64,000 bases of DNA, taken from the NCBI GenBank assembly GCA_965243605.1, contig CBDEVQ010000112.1, positions 11,674 through 75,673 of the forward strand, in the 5' to 3' direction. Origin of the DNA: JBMYYR01 sp965243605 (lineage in GTDB: Bacteria; Bacteroidota; Bacteroidia; Flavobacteriales; CAJXXR01). Shown piece after piece: positions 9,321 through 17,515 of this stretch; position 1 is the stretch's first letter, and every line of letters begins with the position of its first letter. The notes below the pieces were generated by a model. It had not been told where the DNA came from. It worked only from the letters and a program-made list of their open reading frames with translations, and searched no databases. The translations under genes and the position numbers were made by a program.

Positions 9321-10511
9321 ATGAACTTACACGAATATCAAGGAAAAGAAATATTAGCAGGTTACGGTGTTGGAATCCAACGCGGAATTGTTGCTACTAC
9401 TCCAGAAGAAGCTGTTGAAGCTGCTAAAAAATTAACTGAAGAAACTGGTACAGGATGGCACGTTGTAAAAGCGCAAGTACACGCTGGTGGTCGTGGAAAA
9501 GGTGGTGGTGTTAAACTTGCCAAAAATCTTGATGAAGTTAAATCTATAGCTAATGACATTATTGGAATGCAATTAGTTACTCCTCAAACTTCTGCCGAAG
9601 GTAAAAAAGTACACCAAGTACTAATTGCTGAGGATGTATATTACCCAGGTGAAACTGAAACTTCAGAAATTTACATGTCGGTTTTATTAAACCGTGCTTC
9701 TGGTAGAAATATGATTATGTATTCTACAGAAGGTGGAATGGATATTGAAGAGGTTGCTGATAAAACGCCACACTTAATCTTCACAGAAGAAATCGACCCA
9801 AAAGTTGGTTTACAAGGATTCCAAGCTCGTAAAGTTGCTTTTAACCTTGGGTTAGAAGGAATGGCATACAAAAACATGGTAAAGTTTGTTTACAGCCTTT
9901 ATAATGCATTTGTTGGTTCTGACTCTTCTATGTTTGAAATTAACCCTGTGTTAAAAACATCAGATAATAAAGTTATTGCTGTTGATGCTAAAGTAACGAT
10001 TGATGATAACGCATTATACCGTCATAAAGATATCGCTGAATTACGTGATACACGTGAGGAAGATGCAACGGAGGTTGAAGCTGGTGATTACGGATTAAAC
10101 TTCGTAAAACTTGACGGAAACGTTGGATGTATGGTAAATGGTGCAGGATTAGCAATGGCTACTATGGATATTATTAAGATGTCTGGAGGTAACCCAGCTA
10201 ACTTCTTAGATGTTGGAGGTACTGCAGATGCTGCTCGTGTTGAACAAGCATTCCGTATTATTTTAAGAGACCAAAATGTAAAAGCTATTTTAGTTAACAT
10301 TTTTGGAGGTATTGTACGTTGTGACCGTGTTGCTAATGGTATTGTTGAAGCATGTAAAAACATGACTGATATTAATGTACCAATTATTGTACGTTTACAA
10401 GGAACAAACGCTGAAGAAGCTAAAACAATTATTGACGAAAGTGGTTTAGAGGTACACTCTGCTATCGCTTTACAAGATGCTGCTGATTTAGTTAAGAAAT
10501 TAGTATCTTAA
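9321..10511 (+). CDS. sucC: Succinyl-CoA synthetase, ADP-forming, beta subunit
   Basis: TCA-cycle enzyme subunit that carries the ATP-grasp fold and pairs with SucD to interconvert succinyl-CoA and succinate with nucleotide phosphorylation. The N-terminus MNLHEYQGKEILAGYGV is the family signature, and VKAQVHAGGRGKGGGVKLAK (ATP-grasp glycine loop), FEINPVL with its metal ligands, NGAGLAMATMD, GGNPANFLDVGG and IFGGIVRCDRVA all match. The 397-residue length is normal. The start was set at 9321 because the family motif begins there and because a -7 box overlaps the upstream TTG. sucD is not adjacent, which I recall as frequent in Flavobacteriia. An insertion sequence begins 9 bp after the stop codon, between this gene and what was probably its terminator. 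Confidence 0.97.
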   Translation: MNLHEYQGKEILAGYGVGIQRGIVATTPEEAVEAAKKLTEETGTGWHVVKAQVHAGGRGKGGGVKLAKNLDEVKSIANDIIGMQLVTPQTSAEGKKVHQVLIAEDVYYPGETETSEIYMSVLLNRASGRNMIMYSTEGGMDIEEVADKTPHLIFTEEIDPKVGLQGFQARKVAFNLGLEGMAYKNMVKFVYSLYNAFVGSDSSMFEINPVLKTSDNKVIAVDAKVTIDDNALYRHKDIAELRDTREEDATEVEAGDYGLNFVKLDGNVGCMVNGAGLAMATMDIIKMSGGNPANFLDVGGTADAARVEQAFRIILRDQNVKAILVNIFGGIVRCDRVANGIVEACKNMTDINVPIIVRLQGTNAEEAKTIIDESGLEVHSAIALQDAADLVKKLVS

Positions 10512-10520
10512 TCTAATTAT

Positions 10521-10545
10521 TGTCTCGTCCTAAATAACCGTTACA
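10521..10545 (+). repeat. Left terminal inverted repeat of the IS3 element
   Basis: Starts TGTCTCGTCC and ends CGTTACA. Pairs with 11886-11910 on the opposite strand with 20 of 25 matches. Starts 9 bp after the sucC stop codon. Confidence 0.9.
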
Positions 10546-10571
10546 GGTTTTAAGCGAATATACTTAATTTA

Positions 10572-11378
10572 TTAAACAGTGTTGATAATATTATCAACAC
10601 TGTTTTTGTTTTTATAAGTTCTGATTTTAATTTCTCTTTGACGATGCATCTGTTTTGGAGTGAGCATGTAACAGGAGTAATGAGGTCTAATATCATTATA
10701 TATTCTTACGCTGTCTTTGACTAATCGTTTCATAATACTGATGGGTATTTTCCGGTCATAGCCCAAAAACTCTTGCTTTATAATTCCATTTATTCTTTCA
10801 GCAACAGCGTTAGCATATGGATCGTAGGATTCTGTCATGCTGCATTTTACATTCCTTTTCCCTAATAGTTTCTGGTAATCATCGCTGCAATATTGAAGCC
10901 CTCGATCCGAGTGATGAATAAGCTCTTCCTTTTTATACAGTCTAGATTTAACGGCCATGGATAAGGCTCTTAAAGAGCTTGCTGTACAGAGACTGTTAGA
11001 CACGTCATAGCCAACGATTTTTTTTGAATAAGCATCGGTAATCAGAGCTAGATACATTGGATTTTCGTGATTCCCAATATAGGTTATATCAGACACCCAA
11101 ACTTGTTCTGGATGAACTATAGAAAGTTGAGCCACAATATTCTTGTGCTTACGAAAACGATGATGTGAATCGGTTGTGATATGGTAAGATCGTTTTGGAA
11201 TGATCTGCATATGATTTGCTTTTAAAATTGAAAATAACTTGTCCCTTCCTACTTCCAGTTCCCTCAAACTATCTTGAAGAATATAATAGAGTTTACGTGT
11301 TCCGATACGCGGCATTTGTACACGAACAGCCTTCACTAGATCAACGACCTGTTGGGCTATTTGCTTTCGGTTGTACAT
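10572..11378 (-). CDS. IS3-family transposase OrfB (DDE integrase domain)
   Basis: The catalytic half of the transposase. The helix-turn-helix_21-like segment MPRIGTRKLYYIL is followed by the rve core: first Asp in VWVSDITYIG, second Asp in HHSDRGLQYCS, and the Glu near AVAERINGIIKQEFL, so the DDE triad is present. The frame stays open upstream of the ATG at 11378, through ATCRLLGVSRQVYYRSLQS, a typical IS3 OrfB N-terminus, back to the slippery site at 11489-11495. The natural product is therefore probably an OrfAB fusion made by -1 frameshifting, with the ATG only an internal Met. The stop codon lies in a perfect palindrome (10574-10605). Confidence 0.92.
   Translation of the reverse strand: MYNRKQIAQQVVDLVKAVRVQMPRIGTRKLYYILQDSLRELEVGRDKLFSILKANHMQIIPKRSYHITTDSHHRFRKHKNIVAQLSIVHPEQVWVSDITYIGNHENPMYLALITDAYSKKIVGYDVSNSLCTASSLRALSMAVKSRLYKKEELIHHSDRGLQYCSDDYQKLLGKRNVKCSMTESYDPYANAVAERINGIIKQEFLGYDRKIPISIMKRLVKDSVRIYNDIRPHYSCYMLTPKQMHRQREIKIRTYKNKNSVDNIINTV
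10574..10605 (+). terminator. Perfect 32-nt palindrome inside the 3' end of orfB, terminator-like
   Basis: AAACAGTGTTGATAAT and its exact complement, followed on the plus strand by TTGTTTTT. It encodes the last codons of the transposase on the minus strand, and on the plus strand it can stop transcription coming from sucC. Confidence 0.65.
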
Positions 11379-11437
11379 TGATTGAAGGGAGCGATAATAA
11401 ACCTGTCTACTTACCCCGAGTAATCTACAGGTAGCGG

Positions 11438-11872
11438 TTATGCTTTCTTGATGTTCTTCTTTGAAGTCGTCGATTGCTCGGGTGAGGAGTTTTTTCGGAT
11501 AGGTATATTATACTCTTTCTCTGCCATATCAATGATCATATCAAAAATGATCGCTTTCTTATCTGCTTGTTCAACCTGTTTCTCAAGGTGAGCTTTCTGC
11601 TTCTCAAGTAATCGAACCTTTTGCTCTAACTCCAATAATTTCTGAGCTGGTGTTTTTGGCATATTTGAAGGTGTTTGGTTTTCCCAATCAAAGTTACCAT
11701 ATTTTCTGAGCCAATTTACTACTGTCGATCGTGATTGGATACCATATTTCCTAACAGCACCTGTCGTTGAAAGTTCTCCACGTTCAATTTCATTGATCAC
11801 TTGAAGTTTAAAGGATAACGAGTAATCCTTTTGGCTACGCTTAACGTAATCCGTTTTTCCATCTTTATTCAT
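11438..11872 (-). CDS. IS3-family transposase OrfA (HTH and coiled coil)
   Basis: DNA-binding half of the transposase. An HTH segment (YSLSFKLQVINEIERGELSTTGAVRKYGI, cited here by its first part only) is followed by a leucine-rich helix (LLELEQKVRLLEKQKAHLEK) as expected for OrfA multimerisation. I chose the ATG at 11872. A longer frame starts at 11911, but that start codon would use the outermost bases of the terminal repeat plus one base outside the element, so it cannot be the element's own start. Near its 3' end the frame contains CGA AAA AAC, a -1 slippery sequence leading into orfB. Confidence 0.9.
   Translation of the reverse strand: MNKDGKTDYVKRSQKDYSLSFKLQVINEIERGELSTTGAVRKYGIQSRSTVVNWLRKYGNFDWENQTPSNMPKTPAQKLLELEQKVRLLEKQKAHLEKQVEQADKKAIIFDMIIDMAEKEYNIPIRKNSSPEQSTTSKKNIKKA
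11489..11495 (-). promoter_or_regulatory. Programmed -1 frameshift site A AAA AAC in IS3 orfA-orfB
   Basis: On the minus strand the orfA codons CGA AAA AAC contain the heptamer A AAA AAC. A -1 slip continues as KLLTRAIDDFKEEHQES into the conserved OrfB N-terminus (TCRLLGVSRQVYY). Both frames overlap here for about 60 bp. Confidence 0.8.
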
Positions 11873-11885
11873 TACAGTTTTTTTT

Positions 11886-11910
11886 TGTAACGATATTTCA
11901 GGACGGGACA
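11886..11910 (-). repeat. Right terminal inverted repeat of the IS3 element
   Basis: On the minus strand begins TGTCCCGTCC and ends CGTTACA. It is the partner of 10521-10545, followed outside by the TAT target duplication. Confidence 0.9.
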
Positions 11911-11922
11911 TATTATAGATAT

Positions 11923-11958
11923 AAAAGGTTGGTACATTTATGTATCAACCTTTTTTTT
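11923..11958 (+). terminator. Rho-independent terminator, probably the original sucC terminator
   Basis: A stem of about 15 bp, AAAAGGTTGGTACAT with ATGTATCAACCTTTT (one G-U pair), a two-base loop and eight T. No plus-strand gene lies between it and sucC except the inserted IS, so it most likely ended the sucC transcript before insertion. Confidence 0.75.
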
Positions 11959-12084
11959 GCTCTATACTTTTATATTGTATGTACCTAAATTAAAGACATA
12001 ATTTTGAACTTATATATTATTTGTATTATATTCGCACCTATTGAAACATTGAACTCAATTAAATAATACCTAAACACACCTAAC

Positions 12085-12357
12085 ATGAAAAAATTTTTCG
12101 CACTTACAGCATTAGCATTAGCATCTTCAGTAGCATTAACATCTTGTAGTAAAGATGACGATTCATCAGATTCAAATAACGACGATTGTATAACTTGTTC
12201 GATATCTCAAGCAGGGGTTACTCTTTCTTCTGAAGTTTGCGATAACGGAGATGGAACGATTACATTTACAGTAAATGGTACTGCTCCTCAAACAATAACT
12301 GCAGACTATGATACTTATGTAGCAGCTGCAGAAGCTGGAGGGTACTCTTGTAACTAA
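12085..12357 (+). CDS. Small lipoprotein of unknown function
   Basis: A 90-residue protein with a clear lipoprotein signal: MKKFFALTALALASSVALTSC with the lipobox LTSC, so the mature chain starts at Cys21. The next residues are SKDDDSSDSNNDD, an acidic tether common after Bacteroidota lipid-anchor cysteines (the +2 Ser and acidic run are also features of surface-export signals in the phylum). The rest holds a CxxC pair (DCITCS) and two further cysteines (EVCDNG, and SCN at the end), so two disulfides are possible. No function can be assigned. It is monocistronic, ended by the hairpin at 12422-12455. Confidence 0.75.
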   Translation: MKKFFALTALALASSVALTSCSKDDDSSDSNNDDCITCSISQAGVTLSSEVCDNGDGTITFTVNGTAPQTITADYDTYVAAAEAGGYSCN

Positions 12358-12421
12358 TACCTTGTCATCTTAAAGAAGACAACAACATAACCAAAAACAA
12401 AGAGTTCTGATATTCAATATA

Positions 12422-12455
12422 AAAAAAGCACCTTCATTAATGAAGGTGCTTTTTT
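12422..12455. terminator. Bidirectional terminator after the small lipoprotein gene
   Basis: Perfect palindrome AAAAAAGCACCTTCATT and complement, with A and T runs on both sides. It serves the plus-strand gene at 12085 and could also back up purF. Confidence 0.85.
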
Positions 12456-12474
12456 ATTTAAAACATTTAAATAA

Positions 12475-12516
12475 AAACATAAGCCCAATAATTGTTTAAT
12501 TATTGGGCTTATGTTT
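12475..12516 (-). terminator. purF terminator
   Basis: A 19-bp stem (AAACATAAGCCCAATAATT with its complement), short loop, followed by a T-rich stretch on the minus strand. It lies 24 bp after the purF stop. Confidence 0.8.
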
Positions 12517-12540
12517 TATATATGTTTAAACCTCTTTCGT

Positions 12541-14442
12541 TTAATATGCTCTTTCGTTTTTACCTTCGTAATAATTCATTAAAGCACGGTTTACAACACG
12601 CTTTCCTCCTGGTGTAGGGTAATTTCCTGTAAAGTACCAATCTCCTGCGTCATTCGGACAAGCTTCATGAAGTTGCTCTACAGATTGAAAGATAATTTCA
12701 ACATCAGACTTCATTCCATTAGGTTTTAATAGTTCTGTTACCTTATTTGAAATTTCTTCCTCTGAGAATGGAGAATAAATATCTTTTACATAATTTACAA
12801 TCTCAGCATCGTCAAGGTTGGCTTGTTTTTTACACTTTTCATAAACTTCGTCTATAATATGTGCCATTCCTCGCTCTTTAAGAAGGGCTATTGCCGCTCT
12901 AAATGCAATAAAATCACCGAGTTTAGCCATGTCTATACCATAACAGTCTGGGTAACGAATTTGCGGTGCAGAAGATACAATAACGATTTTCTTAGCTTGC
13001 AGACGATCTAAAATTCTAAGGACCGAACGTTTTAAGGTTGTCCCACGAACAATACTGTCATCAATAATAACTAAATTATCTGTAGGCTTAACTTCTCCGT
13101 AAGTAATATCATAAACTTGCCCAACTAAATTATCTCTACTACTATCGCTTGTAATAAAGGTTCTTAACTTAGCATCTTTTATAGCAATTTTCTCAATACG
13201 AGTTGTGGTTTGAATAATGTTCTTTATTTGGTCTTCTGTAGCAGAATTCCCTAAAGCCATTAATTCTTTTAGCTGTTTACTCTTAAGCGTAGATTCAACT
13301 TCTTTTACCATTCCGTAAAAACAAGTTTCAGCTGTGTTTGGTATAAATGAAAATACAGTATTGCGTATATCATCATTTACACTTTTTAAGATTTTAGGCA
13401 CAACCAATTGTCCTAAGGCCTTACGTTCTTTGTAAATATCAGCATCATTTCCTCTTGAGAAGTAAATACGTTCAAAAGAACATGATTTTTTTTCTGCTTT
13501 AGGTGTAATTTGAACTGACTTTATTTCACCATTTCTTTTTACAATAATGGCTTGACCAGGCTCTACTTGTTTAATTTGAGAAGCATCAATATTAAACGCT
13601 GTTTGAATAACTGGACGTTCAGAAGCAACAACAAAAATTTCATCATCCTGATAATAAAATGCAGGACGTATTCCATTAGAATCTCTCAACACAAATGAAT
13701 CTCCATGTCCAAACATTCCAGAAATCACATAACCTCCATCCCACTTTTTAGCAGAATTCACTAGGATATCTTCAATATCTAAATGACGTTCTATGTTTTT
13801 AGAAATATCCTTTTTAGACATTCCCTCGTCCTTATAATCTTGGTATAGTTCATTTACCTTTTCGTCAAGGAAATGTCCTATTTTTTCAAGAATAGTAATT
13901 GTATCCGCTTTTTCTTTAGGGTGTTGCCCAAGATCTACTAACTGTTGAAAAAGAACATCTACATTAGTCATATTGAAGTTACCCGCCAATACTAAGTTTC
14001 TACTCTTCCAGTTATTTTGTCTTAAAAATGGATGACATTGTTCTATACTATTTCCGCCATACGTTCCATAACGCAAATGAGCTAAAAATAATTCTCCAGT
14101 AAATGGTGCATTTAACTTCAACCATTCTGGATCCATCATTTTTTCATCACCATATTTTTCTCTAAGTATATCAAATCTATCCTCAATAGAGGTCATAATT
14201 TCACTTACAGAACTATTTCCAACAGCACGCTTACGACTAATGTAGCGGTAACCAGGTGGTAAATCGAATTTAATGTTAGCTATTCCAGCTCCATCTTGTC
14301 CACGATTAACTTGCTTTTGCATAAGCATAGACATTTTCTGGAGCGCCCAAAACGGATCATTATACTTTTCAATATAGTAATCTAAGGGCTTTAATAAGCG
14401 AAGCATCGCTATACCGCATTCATGATGCAAAGACTCAGTCAT
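12541..14442 (-). CDS. purF: Amidophosphoribosyltransferase PurF, long Bacteroidota type
   Basis: First committed step of purine synthesis: PRPP plus glutamine gives 5-phosphoribosylamine. The N-terminal class II glutaminase domain starts at MTESLHHECGIAML, where Cys9 would be the nucleophile after removal of a short propeptide; LAHLRYGTYGG and NRGQDGAGI also fit. The C-terminal phosphoribosyltransferase domain has the PRPP loop VIIDDSIVRGTT. At 633 residues it is longer than the roughly 500-residue E. coli enzyme, with an insertion in the phosphoribosyltransferase part (around LKSKQLKELMALGNS) that I associate with Bacteroidota PurF. A -7 box sits about 24 bp upstream; the gene is monocistronic. 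Confidence 0.95.
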   Translation of the reverse strand: MTESLHHECGIAMLRLLKPLDYYIEKYNDPFWALQKMSMLMQKQVNRGQDGAGIANIKFDLPPGYRYISRKRAVGNSSVSEIMTSIEDRFDILREKYGDEKMMDPEWLKLNAPFTGELFLAHLRYGTYGGNSIEQCHPFLRQNNWKSRNLVLAGNFNMTNVDVLFQQLVDLGQHPKEKADTITILEKIGHFLDEKVNELYQDYKDEGMSKKDISKNIERHLDIEDILVNSAKKWDGGYVISGMFGHGDSFVLRDSNGIRPAFYYQDDEIFVVASERPVIQTAFNIDASQIKQVEPGQAIIVKRNGEIKSVQITPKAEKKSCSFERIYFSRGNDADIYKERKALGQLVVPKILKSVNDDIRNTVFSFIPNTAETCFYGMVKEVESTLKSKQLKELMALGNSATEDQIKNIIQTTTRIEKIAIKDAKLRTFITSDSSRDNLVGQVYDITYGEVKPTDNLVIIDDSIVRGTTLKRSVLRILDRLQAKKIVIVSSAPQIRYPDCYGIDMAKLGDFIAFRAAIALLKERGMAHIIDEVYEKCKKQANLDDAEIVNYVKDIYSPFSEEEISNKVTELLKPNGMKSDVEIIFQSVEQLHEACPNDAGDWYFTGNYPTPGGKRVVNRALMNYYEGKNERAY

Positions 14443-14465
14443 CTTCTATTTACTTTAGGTTTGCA

Positions 14466-14473
14466 CAAATTTA
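14466..14473 (-). promoter_or_regulatory. -7 promoter box for purF
   Basis: Minus strand TAAATTTG (TAnnTTTG), placing the transcript start near 14459, about 17 nt before the ATG at 14442. Confidence 0.5.
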
Positions 14474-14522
14474 AAATTAATTATTCAGATTCCTTGTGTG
14501 TTATACCACTCAAATTTCATCC

Positions 14523-15293
14523 TTAATAAATGGGAAAGCGATTTCTAAACTCTATTTGTGGCTTTTTTTGAAGGGTTACAAGCATTATTTCTTCTTTATA
14601 TTTAGGCAATTCTTTAATTATTTTACCTTTATAATCAATAGCCACCGAATGTCCAGAATATTTTATTGCTTTTGGTTCTTCACCAACGCGATTAACTCCA
14701 ATAACATAAGATTGATTTTCTACAGCTCGTGCTTTTAATAACACATCCCATGCTTCAATTCTTTTTTCAGGCCAATTCGCAACATAAAGTAAAAGATCGT
14801 ATGGATTGTTTCCATTATTATAAGACCCTTTTGGGAATCTTAAATCATAACATATTTGTGGTTTAATTTTCCAATTCCTTACATGGAATATTTTTTGATC
14901 TGTTCCCCCTGTAATAAATTGATTTTCTTTCACTAAAGAGAATGTATGTACTTTATCATAAAATTCAACTTCACCATCGAGGTTCCAATGGAAACATCGG
15001 TTATAAAATTTATTATCCTCATGAAACCAAACCGATCCAATGATAGAACATTTATACGTTTTCGCCTATTCTGAAACCATAATAAACCCCGGATGAAGAT
15101 AAGTCCATGCTAAAGCATTGGCCTCCATAGAAAACCCTGTTGTAAACATTTCTGGCAGTAGTAATACATCTAATTTATCCCTAAATTTTTCAAGCCCATT
15201 TTTTATTTTCAAAAGATTCTCTTTTGGAGATTCCCATTCTAGGTTCATTTGAAATATGCCAACATGCAACTGATCTTGATGTTTTAAAAGCAT
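14523..15293 (-). pseudogene. Nitrilase-superfamily omega-amidase (YafV-like) interrupted by one in-frame TAG
   Basis: Reading from the ATG at 15293 to the stop at 14523 gives a single 256-codon frame broken only by TAG at 15066-15068. Upstream is HVGIFQMNLEWESP and LLLPEMFTTGFSM with the catalytic Glu. Downstream in the same frame are CSIIGSVWF, FYDKVHTFSL with the catalytic Lys, QICYDLRFPKG with the catalytic Cys, and ENQSYVIGVNRVG. Length and order match the YafV/omega-amidase branch of carbon-nitrogen hydrolases, which deaminate alpha-ketoglutaramate-type compounds. The TAG falls where homologues tend to have Gln (SEQAK), so one CAG-to-TAG change explains it. It follows the GDPD gene with no spacing (TAG-ATG). 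Either a young pseudogene or a sequencing error; true readthrough is less likely. Confidence 0.85.
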
Positions 15294-16040
15294 CTATTTT
15301 AATTTTGATATATCAATATTCTCAAAGATATAATTATCACAATATAATTTTGCATGTTCTAACTTAGAGCTTGTATTAATCGTCCACCCTAGTACGGGAA
15401 GTTTCGACCTCATTTTAGTCACCGATTTATAAGGCAAATCTTCTATTTTATACCCTATAAAATCTGGTTTACTTAATCCTAGTGAAAGTAAATTTTTAGA
15501 TATATACCGTTTATAGTAAGGTAATTTTACTTGATGGCACCTCGAAGCCAAATGACCTCTAATCACTCCTGGTCTCTGTTTATAAAACCATCTTAAACTT
15601 CTAGGATTAAATGATTGTATAGCATATGCCCCTTTATAGGATTTTACAATTTCATACACAGTGTATTCAAAATAACCTACTTTACCTTTGTTCTTTATTT
15701 CAATAAGTATTGGCACCTCTCCGTTAACGACTTGTAAGACCTCAGAAAGGGTTGATATTTTCTCTTTGGTATTGCATAGATTCAGATCTTTTATTTCTTT
15801 AAGTGTTAAATCGGATACATTCGAATTCAAACCACACAATCTTAATGTATTATAATCATGAAATACGATTACCTCTCCATCTTTTGTGAATACAATATCC
15901 AACTCTATAGCATAATTATTGTTTACGGCATTTCTAAATGCAAGCATACTATTTTCTGGGATAAATTTATTCCCATCATACAATCCTCTATGTGCAATTG
16001 GTTTATTAACTAACCAATGTGTTATACCTACCCTAGACAT
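15294..16040 (-). CDS. Glycerophosphodiester phosphodiesterase family protein
   Basis: Hydrolyses glycerophosphodiesters to an alcohol and glycerol-3-phosphate. The GDPD fold markers are IAHRGLYDGN with the catalytic His, IPENSMLAF with the metal-binding Glu, and AIELDIVFTKDGEVIVFHDYN holding the ExD metal pair and second His. The 248 residues fit a single TIM-barrel domain. No signal peptide is seen, so it should be cytosolic, as in the small UgpQ-like enzymes. It is the promoter-proximal gene of a pair with the broken nitrilase gene, whose ATG follows its stop immediately. Confidence 0.88.
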   Translation of the reverse strand: MSRVGITHWLVNKPIAHRGLYDGNKFIPENSMLAFRNAVNNNYAIELDIVFTKDGEVIVFHDYNTLRLCGLNSNVSDLTLKEIKDLNLCNTKEKISTLSEVLQVVNGEVPILIEIKNKGKVGYFEYTVYEIVKSYKGAYAIQSFNPRSLRWFYKQRPGVIRGHLASRCHQVKLPYYKRYISKNLLSLGLSKPDFIGYKIEDLPYKSVTKMRSKLPVLGWTINTSSKLEHAKLYCDNYIFENIDISKLK

Positions 16041-16191
16041 GTTACATTTATTTATTCTGGATATTCTAATATAAAGAAAATTATTAACTCATATTGAACC
16101 TATACCTTGTATAAAATAAACCAAAAAATAAAAATGTTGTTTATAAATGTCGTGAGTAGATATGAATAATAAGATGTTTATTACTTTTGTG

Positions 16192-16199
16192 ATCTATTT
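16192..16199 (+). promoter_or_regulatory. -7 promoter box for dapD
   Basis: TACTTTTG, matching TAnnTTTG. It predicts a start near 16206 and a leader of fewer than 10 nt before the ATG at 16213. It also excludes the upstream in-frame ATG at 16162. Confidence 0.5.
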
Positions 16200-16212
16200 T
16201 GAACATATAGAT

Positions 16213-17019
16213 ATGAGAACTATTATAGAGCAAGCATGGGAAGATCGTTCATTATTAAACGATTCGAATGTACAAGATGCCATAAGACAAGTGGTCGCTG
16301 ATTTAGATTTAGGGAAACTTAGAATTGCTGAACCTACAGAAGACGGTTGGAAAGTGAATGAATGGATAAAGAAAGCGGTTGTGCTTTATTTTCCGATTCA
16401 AAAAATGGAAACAATAGAGGTAGAACCTTTTGAGTTTCATGATAAGATTCCATTAAAACGTAATTATGCAGAACTTGGTGTACGCGTTGTACCACATGCT
16501 ATTGCAAGACATGGAGCCTTTTTAGCTCCTGGAGTTATCATGATGCCTTCTTATGTAAATATTGGAGCATATGTAGATTCTGGTACTATGGTTGATACTT
16601 GGGCTACTGTTGGTTCTTGTGCTCAAATTGGTAAAAATGTACACTTAAGTGGAGGAGTAGGAATAGGTGGTGTTTTAGAGCCTTTACAAGCTGCACCAGT
16701 TATTGTTGAAGACGATGCATTTATTGGTTCTAGATGTATTGTTGTTGAAGGGGTTAAAATTGGAAAAGAAGCTGTATTAGGTGCTAATGTTGTTTTAACG
16801 GCATCCACTAAAATTATTGATGTTACAGGAGACACTCCAAAAGAATATAAAGGAGAAGTTCCTTCTCGATCAGTTGTTATCCCAGGTTCGTATACAAAAT
16901 CTTTCCCAGCTGGAGATTTTCAAGTACCTTGCGCTCTAATTATCGGGCAACGTAAAGAAAGTACAGACAAAAAGACATCTCTTAATAATGCCCTAAGAGA
17001 TTATTCGGTTTCTGTTTAA
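16213..17019 (+). CDS. dapD: 2,3,4,5-tetrahydropyridine-2,6-dicarboxylate N-succinyltransferase
   Basis: Lysine/diaminopimelate pathway enzyme that succinylates tetrahydrodipicolinate using succinyl-CoA. The N-terminal helical domain MRTIIEQAWEDRSLLNDS is followed by a left-handed beta-helix of hexapeptide repeats (for example GVIMMPSYVNIGAYVDSGT, VGSCAQIGKNVHLSG, CIVVEGVKIG). The segment GVRVVPHAIARHGAF is characteristic. From 16213 the length is 268, close to the E. coli enzyme's 274; the upstream 17 codons are discarded because a -7 box overlaps them and they do not fit the family N-terminus. It supplies diaminopimelate for the MurE reaction encoded near 1-2.6 kb. Confidence 0.95.
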   Translation: MRTIIEQAWEDRSLLNDSNVQDAIRQVVADLDLGKLRIAEPTEDGWKVNEWIKKAVVLYFPIQKMETIEVEPFEFHDKIPLKRNYAELGVRVVPHAIARHGAFLAPGVIMMPSYVNIGAYVDSGTMVDTWATVGSCAQIGKNVHLSGGVGIGGVLEPLQAAPVIVEDDAFIGSRCIVVEGVKIGKEAVLGANVVLTASTKIIDVTGDTPKEYKGEVPSRSVVIPGSYTKSFPAGDFQVPCALIIGQRKESTDKKTSLNNALRDYSVSV

Positions 17020-17033
17020 CACATTTAATAATC

Positions 17034-17438
17034 ATGATACAACGTATTCAAAGTATTTTACTTTTTATTTCCGTAATTACTACGGCTTGTTTTTTATTTG
17101 TTTTCCCATATTATATTACATTAGACGATGCGCCTATTATGGCCATGGATAATATGATTTTATTAGGGTTAGGAGCAATAAGTATGATCTTAAGTTTAAT
17201 AACTATATTTTTATTTAAAGATCGTAAAAAGCAAATGATGCTATGTACTGTTAATATAATTACAATTTTAATAACATGTGCTTGGGTTATTTACTCTATG
17301 TATACTATACAAGACACAATACAAGCAAATGGTTTTGGTGTTTACTTCATTGCATTTTCTTACATCGCAATTTCTTTCGCAAGAAAGAACATTAAGAAAG
17401 ATCAAGCCTTAGTAGATTCTGTAGATCGTATCAGATAA
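17034..17438 (+). CDS. DUF4293-family membrane protein
   Basis: A 134-residue protein with four hydrophobic segments at about residues 6-25, 38-58, 66-88 and 98-115, and the N-terminus MIQRIQSILLF that marks the Bacteroidota family DUF4293. The function is unknown. It starts 14 bp after dapD on the same strand and shares its terminator at 17453-17490, so the two are probably co-transcribed. Confidence 0.8.
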   Translation: MIQRIQSILLFISVITTACFLFVFPYYITLDDAPIMAMDNMILLGLGAISMILSLITIFLFKDRKKQMMLCTVNIITILITCAWVIYSMYTIQDTIQANGFGVYFIAFSYIAISFARKNIKKDQALVDSVDRIR

Positions 17439-17452
17439 AAAATAAAGAACAT

Positions 17453-17490
17453 AAAAAAGGGAACATTTTATATAAAATGTTCCCTTTTTT
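17453..17490. terminator. Terminator shared by convergent DUF4293 and response regulator genes
   Basis: Stem AAAAAAGGGAACATTTTAT with its complement and T runs on both strands; nearly perfect palindrome of 38 nt. Confidence 0.88.
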
Positions 17491-17515
17491 TATGTTTAAT
17501 AATTTCTAACTTGAT

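Larger units (their letters stand above)
10521..11910 (-). mobile_element. IS3-family insertion sequence, 1390 bp, complete
   Basis: The element is bounded by 25-bp imperfect terminal inverted repeats, 10521-10545 and 11886-11910, with 20 of 25 positions matching and outer bases TGTC. The flanking bases are TAT on both sides (10518-10520 and 11911-11913), a 3-bp target duplication typical of IS3-family elements. It holds the usual two frames: orfA with HTH plus leucine-zipper-like helix, and orfB with an rve/DDE integrase domain, joined by a -1 slippery heptamer. All parts look intact, so it is potentially active. It lies between sucC and its probable terminator. Only one copy is in the window. 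Confidence 0.93.

Noticed and set aside
11873..11911. ATG at 11911 as the start of the IS3 orfA
   Set aside because: Its codon uses one base outside the element and the terminal repeat itself; the next ATG at 11872 lies fully inside.
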